Of a stretch of DNA of 60,773 nucleotides, positions 9,801 to 19,662 are shown piece by piece. The DNA comes from Fomitopsis serialis (lineage: Eukaryota > Basidiomycota > Agaricomycetes > Polyporales > Fomitopsidaceae), in contig NW_025955196.1 in the NCBI RefSeq assembly GCF_022376445.1, positions 1-60,773 on the forward strand, in the 5' to 3' direction. How positions within the stretch are numbered: position 1 is the stretch's first letter; every line of letters starts with the position of its first letter. The notes beneath the pieces were generated by a model. The model ran no database searches, was not told where the DNA came from, and worked only from the letters and a program-made list of their open reading frames with translations. Made by a program: the position numbers and the translations under genes.

Positions 9801-11183
9801 CTATCTCCTTTAGGTGGTCAAGCAAACGTTCAATTTCGGCTCGCAGACGAGGGCGCTTCTGTTTCAGTCGGTTTCGGGCCAGTGTGCATACACTGTCCTT
9901 AAAGTGTTTGTGTAGTCGCTGGATGGCTGGGCGGTCAATGTCGCCATCTTCAACGTTGGTCATCTTCATTTCACCCATAGTCTTCTTGCCCAATTCCCTG
10001 GCTTCGTTAATAAAATCGTTATCCTCCATGAGGTGGATTGGCATCGACCATCTGCCTTTCCCAAGGAAGGGAGTATTTGCTGTGTTGAGTTTTGCACAGA
10101 CCAATCTATGATCGGTAGGGACCCCGGTGGTCTTAATGTCCCAGGTATGGGACGTCCGGATTAAGGACTCCGATGTGTATATACGGTCGAGCCTAGACCG
10201 CGAGAGGCTGCCTCTCTGGGGGTATGTGTAGTTCTTGGTGTGGGGCTCCGATACTCTCCAGCCATCGTAGAGATCGAAAAAACGGACAAGGTCTCGTAGG
10301 GCAGCCACTGCCGGGGTGGCGTCTTCTTTCGCAGGTAGTCTATCCAGGGCTTCTTCAACAATATTGAAATCGCCGACCAGTATGTCGGGCTTCTTGTAAC
10401 GGCCTCGCTCGGCCAGGCTGTGGAGCCGGGTCCAAAAGGCCGCGTTTTCACTCTGTGCATTGGGTGCATACACGTTAAGGATCGTGATGAATTTTTCAGC
10501 ATGCCAGTGCATCGTAAGGAGAATAGCGCGGCCGGGGATTATCTCCCTGTATACAACATTCGAGACGTCTACCAACTCCCGATTCAGCACAATTGCTACC
10601 CCTTGGGCTGATGTCGCAGACGGCGAGCCTGAGTTCCATATACATATCCGTCTGCCGTACAGTTTGTGTACGGTGTCGACGTGCGAGGCGTCGAGGTGGG
10701 TCTCTTGGAGGCATAGGACGCCCAGCTTCTCTTCGCGAAGGAGCTGGTTAATCGCGTTCCACTTCTGGTCCTTGGGACCTTGTAGGGAGCTCCTACCATT
10801 TATGTTAAGGCTGCCAATATTCAGGCTGGCCTTCGTCTTCCTCCCGGATGGGGTGATTCTGTTGGTGGTCTGAGGATGCGCCAGACGGCTTTCATCCTGG
10901 ACAGGGGTATAGATACGCAGCCCTCCGCGTTCCCCTGGTTGTCGCTGCTTTGCGACCGTTCATTACAGAGGGCGGTCCCGTCACCGAGTTCCTCTGCCCG
11001 GTCATGGGGGCCAGCATGGGCGGGAGACAAGCTAGCCTCTCTCGGACGGAGAAGAGGGGTGCCATTTGCCGTAAGTCCTACCGTAGGTATGTTAAATGTA
11101 TGTGTATTCGCCGTTGATGTACGCGTCCCGGCTACAACGATCCACCGGGGGCGGGAAGCTCTCCTGGCTTCCTCAGGAAACAC
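6814..11183 (-). CDS. LINE retrotransposon ORF2: endonuclease, reverse transcriptase, decayed RNase H
   Basis: ORF2 of a non-LTR retrotransposon, probably of the fungal Tad1-like group. The apurinic-type endonuclease starts near 10850 (SLNIGSLNINGRSS, LGVLCLQETHLD, GVAIVLNRE) and shows NVYAPN, GDFN, SRLDRIY and TDHRLV. The reverse transcriptase has ALNQSQTGRAPGLDGIPYEF, NYRPITLLNSDYKI, ALDQEKAYDKIDH, GVRQGDPLS and the catalytic FADD. Further on is a Cys/His cluster CQCPECLALKARGCKHPATC followed by a W-NPL motif, then a C-terminal region that aligns in shape with RNase H (GELTAAVYAVEHT..., ILSTSQ) but with STSQ where DSQ is expected. Stop at 6814. The frame is open from 10962; the ATG frame from 11183 enters it only through a shift near 10860, so ORF2 is frameshifted at its 5' end unless it is a sequence error. 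It drives target-primed reverse transcription in related elements. Confidence 0.85.
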
Positions 11184-11497
11184 GCTGCTGGGCAGCTAGG
11201 CCTCTCGGCCAGGGTAAGTTTACTAGTACCCCTGGGGGTTCCGGAATCATGACGCAGCAGACGGTATCCGAGCTTTCCTGTCCCGAAGTCGGTCAGTAAA
11301 TTTGGGCCTGGGCCATCTGCGCGTTCTCTCTCTTGGATGAAAGAGCTTTCACGTGTTCTTACTTTAACTCAGTAAGCTGCGAAAGCTATAGCAGCGAGAA
11401 CGTCATTTTATAGTCAGGCCAGAGACGGCATAAATATACAGGTCGGTGATACAGGTTCGGGGAAGGCAAGATGCGTATATGGCATGTACTCGCGTGT
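11184..11497 (-). other. Spacer between LINE ORF1 and ORF2
   Basis: About 310 bp on the minus strand between the ORF1 stop (11498) and the ORF2 5' region. Several stops occur in all frames and no feature was recognised. Confidence 0.5.
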
Positions 11498-14046
11498 CTA
11501 GGCGTGCCCCGTTCTCTGCTGTTCGTTTGCAGCGACACCGCGGTTTCCCCGTCCGTTACCGCGTCCACGGCCTCCTCGACTGCCACGGCCGCCTCTACCA
11601 CCTCTGCCTCCGCCGCGTTGGTCCTGGCCCTGCGCGCGTCTGTCGGCTGCGAGCATTTCGCGGACGTCATCGAGAGACGGTCCGTGCCAGCCGGGAGTAG
11701 ACGGGATGGTGCAGGCGTGAGTGGGGTGGTCAACGGAGTGACAATACATACAGTAGAAAGAGCGCGTGACCAGCTCAGGGGGGCCTGCGAGTAGGCCGCC
11801 GAAAGTGAACGTACGAACTCGGTTTCGGAAGTTCAGCCATTCGATAGGGTCAGACGTAGGAGACTCCATGTAGAGGAAAGCAAATGGTTCCTCCTCTTCG
11901 TCACGAGTGTTGCGCAGCAGGATCTTCTTGACCGTGATAGAGCTGATGATTAGCTCGTACGCGTCCTGCGCCGTAAGGCGTCGCCACCGTCCGCCCGCAA
12001 AGATGTCGCTGTTCAGGGTCGTGAGGAGGTATTGACGCATCTCTTCGCTCCGCATACCCTTCTTGAAAGCGTTTGCCATGCCTTCCTCCGACGTTTCTCC
12101 AAGTCGTAGGGGGTGTCGGAACGTTCCCATGAATGTCGGCGGGGATGGCTCGGAGGAGACGACACCGAAAGTACCGTCTCTAGACGAGACCCAGCCTTCG
12201 CGCAGAAGGCGGTCGCGCTGACCGACGGTCAGATTCCCGACGCGGTAGTAGATGGGGTTTGAGTTCGGGCTCGTAGGGGGACAGCGGCGATAGGCTGGGT
12301 GATAGAAGCGGTCGGGACTCCCAGAGAGGCGCGTAGGACGGTGTCGACAGCGCAGAGACGTCCGAAGTTACCTCTATCGTGTGCGCCACGGCCGGGAAAG
12401 TGGATGTAGACGTGGTAGTCCCGAGCTCTCCGCCATTCGTCAGCCTGGGATGCAAGAACGTTCGCGTAGACGAGGTCAAAACCGACTCCCTGTATTCGCG
12501 GCCATCCGTTCTCGGGCGCACGTGTCGTGGTCAGCGGCGGAGGAGCGCCTGGAGCAGGTGCCAACGGCGCGATGGGACCGGCTGGCCCGGCGGGTGCGTC
12601 CTGGGCGATCGGTGCCGGTGGCGCGAGGTCAACAGGGAAGTTGGGAAAGGGTCCCGGGGCATAGTGGACTGGGTAAGGGTGCAGCAGCGAGGGTGAGCGC
12701 GGCCTGCGGGGGCCTCGGTGTATGTCGTTCGCCGGAGTCTGCGCGCGCGTAGCCTGTGCCGGGGCCGGTGAGAGATACGAGGGACGGTGGGGAGCTGAGT
12801 GCGACGATCTGCTGGCCCGTTCAATGTCATGCATACGGCGGCCTAGGGCATACGCGAGCGGTGAGTTGATATCTCCTTGCCTAAGGCACGCGTACGCACT
12901 GAAACTTTGGTCGGCATCAGGGGCGTTGCCTGTTCCGCGAGACTGAGAGGAGGGAGCCCCGGGGTTCAGAGCACGGGGTGGCTCCGTCCGCGTTCGGGTC
13001 GTGTGATGCATGGGCTCGTCGTCGCTTGCGTACAGGTCTGCGTAGTGGCCTGTTGGTTAGGTGGGGTCGCCTAGCTGTATCGGTACAGTTCGTACCTTCA
13101 ATGTTGCCCTCCCGTAGGCCTTCGCTGGACTGCGGGTACCCGTATCCGAGCATGGGATCATTCGCCACCGGGTGTCGGGTGAAGCGCATGTTATCGAGAG
13201 CCGCCGGGTGCGAGCGGCGCCTTCACGGTCTTCGTAGGGCTATTGGTTGGTTGGTGTGAGGCAGAGCATTATACATTAGGGACGCGAACTCGTACCACTT
13301 CAGCTCTATCTTCCTGCCCCGTGACAGGATCGAACATCTCGAAATCCCGCTCCTCGAGGTCTGACGTGGTGGTAGCGGGTGGATCGACCTGATTGTCGTC
13401 GGGAGCGGGGGACCAGTCGAGACGCGGGAAGCCAAGGACTTCTCCAATGTCGACGACATATTCGACCTGCCGCGGAGGGCTGGTCGCCGCAGACACGTCT
13501 TGGGTGCGAAGAACTGTACCGGTTGTCACGTTCTCTCCGTCGACGTCAGCTGAGGCGCGACGTCTCTTCCGTGACTCGCTGGCAGAGCGTTGAGGTAGGT
13601 TCGCCGGGGGGGCGCTTGTGTCAACGGCGGAGGACGACGTGGCCGGTATGCCTTTGCCGACCGTCGTGGGCATCTTCCCAGCAGCTTTCGCATTCTTCTT
13701 GGAGCGGGCCTTCTTATTTTGAGTTTCGTCGCCGCCGCCTGCTTGCCCGTGCGAGCGCGTCTGAGGGCTAGTGCATCAAGCTCTGGGTTCTCCTCTTCTG
13801 GAGGAGCGCATGTTAAGTGTGTTACTTGGGATGGGGGTGGAGGCGGAGAGTGTTATGCACACCTTTTATAGCGGTGACGGTCGTCGTCATCGCGTCAACG
13901 TCAATCGTCTCGTGCGCAGGTCCTGGCGCTGCGGCGCCCGGGGCCGCGTCTTTGGCCGCCGCGCTGTGCTGCGTGGGCGTGGTGGCCAGCGCGGTCGCCT
14001 TTTTCAGAGCGAGAAGGGCTTGAGGCGTCGGAGGACGGGACACCAT
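11498..14046 (-). pseudogene. LINE ORF1 (gag-like, CCHC knuckle), frameshifted
   Basis: A Gag-like nucleic acid binding protein that would form the element's RNP. Pieces in order on the minus strand: an N-terminus from ATG 14046 (MVSRPPTPQALLALKKATAL), PEEENPELDALALRRARTGK, KKARSKKNAKAAGK, an acidic part DIGEVLGFPRLDWSPAPDD (13673-13269), a Pro/Ala-rich part (13011-12275), NLTVGQRDRLLREGWVSSRD, and a C-terminal part (12130-11498) with the zinc knuckle CMYCHSVDHPTHAC (C-x2-C-x4-H-x4-C) followed by an RGG-rich tail. The pieces lie in different frames. The clearest break is at a run of five G at 12276-12280, where one extra base would join the Pro-rich part to the C-terminal part. Several breaks mean this copy cannot make a full ORF1 protein. 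Confidence 0.7.
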
Positions 14047-14210
14047 GCCCGCGTAAGAGATGCCCGTACGGTCCGTCGGCGAGACGGCTCTCGGGGAGAC
14101 CCAAGGGTTAGCGGCGCCAGAGGAGAGGGGCTCGGCGTTGACACGCTTGTTGGGGATTTGACGAGAGAGGCTGCGCGGACATCAGGAAAAAGCCCTCCCG
14201 AGAATGACCA

Positions 14211-14530
14211 TGAATGACTCAGTATTATGGAGAAATCTAGGTAATTGTATATGTTATCTCAGTTCTCAGTAATAGGTTTTGTTAGCTAGTCCCCTCTCTT
14301 TCGTCTGTGAATGGCTCGATAATATATGGCATTATGCAACATGACCAGTGTGTTATGCAGCTTATGCTTCATTCTGATCGCATTCCGTCCTTAATCTGAC
14401 CATTCTTCTGATTCATGTACTGAATGGTCCATCGTACGAGGTGATCACATTCGATTCACAGGAACAAGTCAATTGTAATGTGTCACTAATGACATCAAGC
14501 AGCAGCTACTGTAGTACGGTACACTCCGAC
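14211..14530. other. AT-rich spacer
   Basis: About 320 bp of lower GC content than the flanks, without a supportable frame. It contains GCTACTGTAGTACGG (14505-14519), a partial match to the inverted terminus of the adjacent MITE. Confidence 0.5.
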
Positions 14531-14810
14531 TACTGTAGATTTAAATACAAAGCGGCGGTCACGCGTCACAGGCCCTGTCGCCACGCCGGCGACGCTGCGT
14601 TGTCACTGGTCACAGTCGAGCCCGCCGGATGTGACAAACCTCCGACGTCACGAATTTTCGCCGCCTGCGGCGCCGGTAGACCAAAATCCCGCCGCCCCGC
14701 CGCCCAAGAGGCTTGTGTCACAGGTCACCGACGCTCGCGCCGCGCCGCCTGAGTGTCGCGGGGCCGTCACACGTCACACCCCGCGCCGCTTTGAATTTAA
14801 ATCTACAGTA
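14531..14810. mobile_element. MITE with 27-bp terminal inverted repeats and TA target duplication
   Basis: The left end reads TACTGTAGATTTAAATACAA and continues AGCGGCG; the right end is its reverse complement (CGCCGCTTTGAATTTAAATC then TACAGTA) with one mismatch. Both ends abut TA (14531-14532 and 14809-14810), so the element proper is 14533-14808, 276 bp, with a TA target duplication as made by Tc1/mariner-type and some other DNA transposases. The interior has no coding potential and is GC-rich with scattered GTCAC/GTGAC words that could form secondary structure. No transposase is present, so it depends on one elsewhere. Confidence 0.8.
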
Positions 14811-14879
14811 TCTCTGCCTATGCCTCCCTCCAGACGAGATGTGCTCCAGTGAGGCGGGCCTCCGGAGGCGCGACCGGAA

Positions 14880-15551
14880 GTGGTGGTGGGACAGGGCCTT
14901 GGGCCAGGAACACGGCGGACTCGGCGGGGAGAAGCAGGGGCTCGGCGCAGTTGTACGCAGGCAGCGGCGGGGCCACTGCGACACGTTGAGGGATGGTGCA
15001 TGGGACTCAACGGGGAGGAGCAACGACGTGGGGTTGAGCTCGGCACGAGTGGCGGCGCACACTCGGTCTCCTCCAGCGGCTCCGACGCCTACATCCACAA
15101 CCGCTGGCTGAGGGGCATCTCCTTCGGGAGCGGGAACTACGAATTCCACATCCCCCGCGCGTCTTCGCGGAGGCGCAGCCGGTCGTGTCTTCCGGAGAGG
15201 CTGGCGGCGACGAGCGCGTGCGTCCTCTTCTGGCTTGGCTTCATGGGCCCATGGTGCTGGCTCATCGGCGGGTGGATGCTCACCACGGAGGGCGAGCTCG
15301 AGCCGGAGTTCCGGCGCGATGCGGACGCGAAGGGCGCGATCCTGCCCCAGGCCGCGAGGGCGAAAGCGCTTAGAACGCTGGCGCCGCTGACTGTGTGGCT
15401 TAGCGGGGCTGTAGCGCGTGAAGGACAACGCACACACAGTGGACGAGAGTCACGGTGGACGCAGCGGGTGGCGCGTACTCCTCCAGGCGAGTTGACGTCG
15501 ATGTTCGGAATCGTCGCGAGCACTGGCGCCGCCCGCCCAGCACGCGACTGA
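14880..15551 (+). CDS. Possible small membrane protein
   Basis: A 223-codon frame with one convincing hydrophobic segment, residues 112-134 (SACVLFWLGFMGPWCWLIGG), preceded by a Ser-rich basic stretch and by SSGSDAYIHNRWLRGIS. The FWLGF-GPWCWLIGGW pattern resembles small Ser-rich single- or double-pass proteins common in agaricomycetes, but the expected second membrane segment is not found in frame, perhaps because of an unseen intron. The frame starts 70 bp right of the MITE. Antisense frames over it are of similar length and low complexity, so the call is weak. Confidence 0.3.
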   Translation: MVVGQGLGPGTRRTRRGEAGARRSCTQAAAGPLRHVEGWCMGLNGEEQRRGVELGTSGGAHSVSSSGSDAYIHNRWLRGISFGSGNYEFHIPRASSRRRSRSCLPERLAATSACVLFWLGFMGPWCWLIGGWMLTTEGELEPEFRRDADAKGAILPQAARAKALRTLAPLTVWLSGAVAREGQRTHSGRESRWTQRVARTPPGELTSMFGIVASTGAARPARD

Positions 15552-18500
15552 ACGGAGAAAGGGGGGCACCAGCTGGGCTGTCTGCGGCGAAATGGCTGCG
15601 CTGCAGCATGGCTGAGCGGGTCGTCCTGCGCAAGGAAAAAACGGTGGGCACCGATCCAGACGCGCTGTGCTGCGAGCAGAGCGTGAGACGACGTTGCCGT
15701 GATACGGTGGGTGGCAAAGACATACCTGCGAGCAGCGCGTGAGTGTGTGAGCAAGCAGGTGAATGAGCTAACAAAGAAGATGAGGATGTGCCGGCACGAA
15801 CGAGCGGGCACGCACAAGAGGGCATGTGAACACGAGAGGACGGGCGTGTGTGTGTGCGAGAGGGCGGGCAAGCCAAATGCGCGGACAGATACGCGGGTAT
15901 TCGAGTGGGATGTGCAGATTGGCCGGCAAGCAAAGGCACTCTACCCAGACTATGCTTGTGCTCCGACAAACGGGTCTCGACGGTTGTCCACAGGGTTACG
16001 TAGGTCGTCCATGTCGGCGTGATTGTTATCTCATAGCTTGTTCTGGCAGGTACAGTGGAGGACGCAGGTGGGCGGTTGAGTAAACGGGCGGGACAGGGGC
16101 CGGATGTGAACTCGACAGTCAGCGACAGCAGGGGTGAGTCTTGGTTGAGTCTGACGTGGCAGTCGGTTGAGTGGCGCTGCAGAGGACACCGATCGCGATC
16201 TGATTTAGGGCAGACAACTGTCCTCCTCCAGCTACGGATTGTGATGTGACAGCGCTCAAACGACTACAAGACCGCAACAAGACCGCGCTCCTGTCTTCCG
16301 TCGTCCTCTTTGGCTCTTGATACTCTCTGTCAGACAGCCCTCTCCTCTACTTTTTACACTTTTTATCCTGACCTCGGTGACACAGAACCCGAGCGTGCGA
16401 CTCAGGACTTCCGTGACACGCGTGCCAGTGTCAAGCGACAAGACTGCGCAGAAAACGACGGACCTGGGGAAATGAGGACGTGAGATGCGAAGGCACCGAA
16501 AGATGAGAGCAAGGAGATTAGGAGAAAAGACTCGGGCGTAGTACTCGAACCTGAAGGTACGTTCGCGCTGAATGACCTGGCCGAGTCAAGCTCAAGCATC
16601 GCGCTACGGTCTTGCCCTTCTGCCTGCCGATCCTCTGCTTATGTCTTCGCCCGGACAGTCACTCGACACGTACAGCCCCCTACCGAGTTGATGACGAGGC
16701 AGCGCAATGTTACCGTGCGCCTCGCAGTGTTGCTACCGCCCGACCTTCGCTGACATGACAGATGGACGTCGCCGCTCTCACGCTCAACGCGAAGAGATCT
16801 GAGCAGCTGGCGACGCGACACACGAGGAACCGGTGCGAGACTGCACCGCACAACAACCAGCCCACCAAGGCAAGTGAGCACAAGCCAGCTATGACAGGCC
16901 CGCTCGCTCACATCTCAAACACGAGCAAAACAATACCCACCGTGTCCGGCTGGCCAGAGATACCGCCAGCGACACCGCAAGAGCAGCGCGGGGTATTCTC
17001 CGAGGGATAAGGCGAGGCAGGAAAGGGTGAACACGGCTGAGCACGCGCACTACAGGTATGATTGTCGATAGCATGTTTGCTCACCCCTCACCACACCGCA
17101 TTTCAAACACGTTCGAAAGTGCAGAGCGGACCGGCAGTCAAGCACTCAAGCTGCCCATGCATGCGACACGCACGGCGACCGGCAGTGCGCACTGTGACGA
17201 AGACCACTACAGCCGCGCCCGCGTTCAACACGAGGATGGATTGACAGCCAGCAATGCAACACGAGACGAACGTACCCATGCGTACACGCAGCATGACGAT
17301 GAGCATGAATGTACGCGTCCTCTTACTCCCACGAGTAGCAGGCTGTGCTAACAAGGCGATCGAATGATAGCTCAAGAGCAGTCTTGAAGAGAGCGACTAC
17401 GCGTTCGGCATGATGTCGATCGCCTCACTCATCATTGCCGGGTTTTTCTCTTGGAACGGCCCGGCCCGCTCGCGCGAGCCTTCGTAACGGTGACCATTGC
17501 CTGTGCCGGACGACTCGGATTCGCTCGTAAACCGTGGACGGCGGAAACCTCAGCGCATACCGCGCTTTCAGCAGTCAGGGTTGGTGATGACAACTTTCAG
17601 GCTGCACGAGAAGTACGTCCTACCCAAGGTGTAGCTTAGATTACTATGCAATATATCTTGTTACGAAGGGTCTACGAGTACATTGTATACACGTCAATGC
17701 TCTTGTATCCAATGCCTGAGCAACGAATTCTGGCGATTACATGGCTTCTCGCACCGCATGAGTATTTATAGCTCGTAGCGAGAACTTAGTGGCATGTGCT
17801 AATATTGCCTGCATTACGAACATATGCACAGATGGTGTGTACAGTAGTGGACGATGCTGCGAATAATGTCAGAATAGCGGAGTATGATGTGGGTTCTATG
17901 TATTGTCGAGAATACGCCATAATTCTCAGGAGAGCTTTTTCCTGATGGAGGCGTTCGATGGATGGGTCCGCATGGACTTCGCCACCGTGGGGGGAGACAG
18001 TCGGCCCATGGTTGGTAGGGGAAGCAGGGGAGGTAAGCGTAGATTCTTGGTGCATGTTGGTAGATGGAGCGCAGGAGCTGTTAGATATCAGGAGTTCGGG
18101 GATGGCTGTGAGCGTAGCCCCAGGGTCCCTTTTATCCTCATGGTCAGCTCATGGCGCACGCCGCTCTCGCAGCTGTCAGGATGCTGTAATGATTGGGGAG
18201 TGCATGTCTGTGGCTCTATTCTCGCGCCTGTCAGGCTAAGGGTGTTGTGGCTGTTCTGCTTATACGAGTTAGGCTGGTGCTTTCCTTTGTTACCGTGCTG
18301 CTCTGGCTGGATCTTTCTCTAAATTGTGCGCTTGTACGTGTGTTTGGGCTCTCTTCGTTCCTGGCGTGCGCGGCATGGCGTCTCCGTACGGGATGAGGGC
18401 AGGGGTGGTAGTGAGGCTTTGTTCTGCGATGTTCGAGGATTGCCGTACTCACCGGTACAGTTTGTCCTCTCATTGCTTGGTTTAGTACATGTGCGCCACC

Positions 18501-18682
18501 GTTCTTCTTGTGTGCGCTGTTTTTCGATGGGAGATGCAGATGTACGGCTCCGGTGAGGTCTCCAGCTTATTGGCCTGTATTAGGCCGTATATCTGGGGGC
18601 TATCTCATCGTCATTATAGCCCAGCAGGCCTGAGTCTTTCGCAGAGTCTTCCGTTTTCATGCGGGAGCGCTAGCACGGGCGT
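15552..18682. other. 3.1-kb gene-poor region
   Basis: No frame here shows convincing codon structure or a known domain. Between about 15780 and 15900 the sequence is low-complexity with GAGCGGGC/GGCGGGC words on the plus strand, the complement of the style found at 43840-44100. The rest is mixed sequence interrupted by stops in all frames. The last 4 bp (GCGT, 18679-18682) are the left target copy of the next element. Confidence 0.5.
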
Positions 18683-19662
18683 TGATACGCCTCTAGGCTA
18701 TCTAAGCCCCGAAAACGCAATCTAGGCCTCTACAATGCTCCAAAGCTCTTAGAAGATCCACTACAACTGTTCGAAGATTTCGAAGTTCGTAGCCAACCCT
18801 GGCTCACCTTGGAAGACTATCCGCGACCTTCCGGCACCTCAGTGACGCTATAGGAGCACCTACCCACCTATCTAGACGACCCCAGAGTACGCAGGTCACT
18901 CGAAGATACACTATGTGTTAGAAGACACTCGAACATGTTAGAAGACGTGCTACGGTGTTAGAAGATCTCATGCGAGACCATAGGATGCTACAGGATGTCC
19001 AGTGAGTCCTTGCAGGTCGTCTCACATCCTCGACGAGTGGTCTCGGTTTCCGGCGTCATGTGATAGCCGGTCGGCCTTCGGACCACTGGTTAGCGAGCCC
19101 GAGAGCAGTTGTCACGTGTTAGAAGCCATAGCCGGATGTTTGGGGCCGTCGGAGCTCCGTAGTGGTAATAGCCGTGTTTCCCTGTATATACTCTGGGACT
19201 GGTTCCCTCCAAATCTCAGAGACCCCCTTACCCTCTCAATCTCACCTCGCACCGGCGAGGTTCGTCAGCCAGTCAGTACGTTCGAAAGTCAGCAAGTTCG
19301 CCAGTCAGTCAGTACGTTCGAAGTCAGTCAGTCAGTTCGTCAGTACGTTCGCCAGCTCGTAGTTGCCCCGAGAGGCTCTACACTTCTTCTCCTGCCGTCG
19401 CTCGCCTTCCTTGTCACCGTTCGTTCGACACGTCTGTCGAAACCCTCTCTCCTACCTTCGAGGCTTAGCCCTCGTCTTCGAACAGTCTTCGACATCTTCG
19501 AAGTTCTCCCACGTCGTTCGGAGTCTTGTCCGTCCTCCTCCTTCTTACCTAGACCACTGTACAGTCCCCCGTACATCTCATAGACGCAGAGGCCTCGCAT
19601 ACCACTGCTCGACCTCACGGTTGGGTTTTTGTGTGGCTTTTGTGTTCTTTTCGGTCGCGTCA
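18683..19662 (+). repeat. 5' LTR of copy 1 (980 bp)
   Basis: Starts TGATACGCCTCTAGG and ends CGGTCGCGTCA. It contains many TTAGAAGA and TTCGAA words, a block of CAGTCAGT repeats at 19266-19350, and a TATA-like CTGTATATAC at 19182-19191 that could be the U3 promoter. It appears identical to both LTRs of copy 2 but differs at about a dozen sites from the 3' LTR of its own element. The 193-codon frame inside (19002-19583) recurs in the other LTRs and is not a gene. Confidence 0.9.

Larger units (their letters stand above)
6560..14210 (-). mobile_element. Non-LTR (LINE) retrotransposon, inactive copy
   Basis: The whole element runs from the 5' leader upstream of ORF1 (about 14.2 kb) to the 3' untranslated part left of the ORF2 stop (about 6.56 kb). 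Ends are approximate; no target duplication or poly-A-like tail was identified by eye. It has two open reading frames in LINE order. ORF1 carries several frameshifts while ORF2 is nearly intact over 1,258 codons, so decay is probably recent or the shifts are partly sequence errors. Confidence 0.75.

Noticed and set aside
15137..15969. Long minus-strand frames opposite the possible small membrane protein
   Set aside because: Low-complexity Ser/His/Arg/Pro composition from GC-rich sequence, no domain, no intron structure.
19002..19583. A 193-codon frame beginning MSPCRSSHILDEW that recurs in three LTRs
   Set aside because: It lies wholly within the LTR, recurs only because the LTRs are near-identical, and has no domain; in the diverged LTR it is shortened by frame loss.
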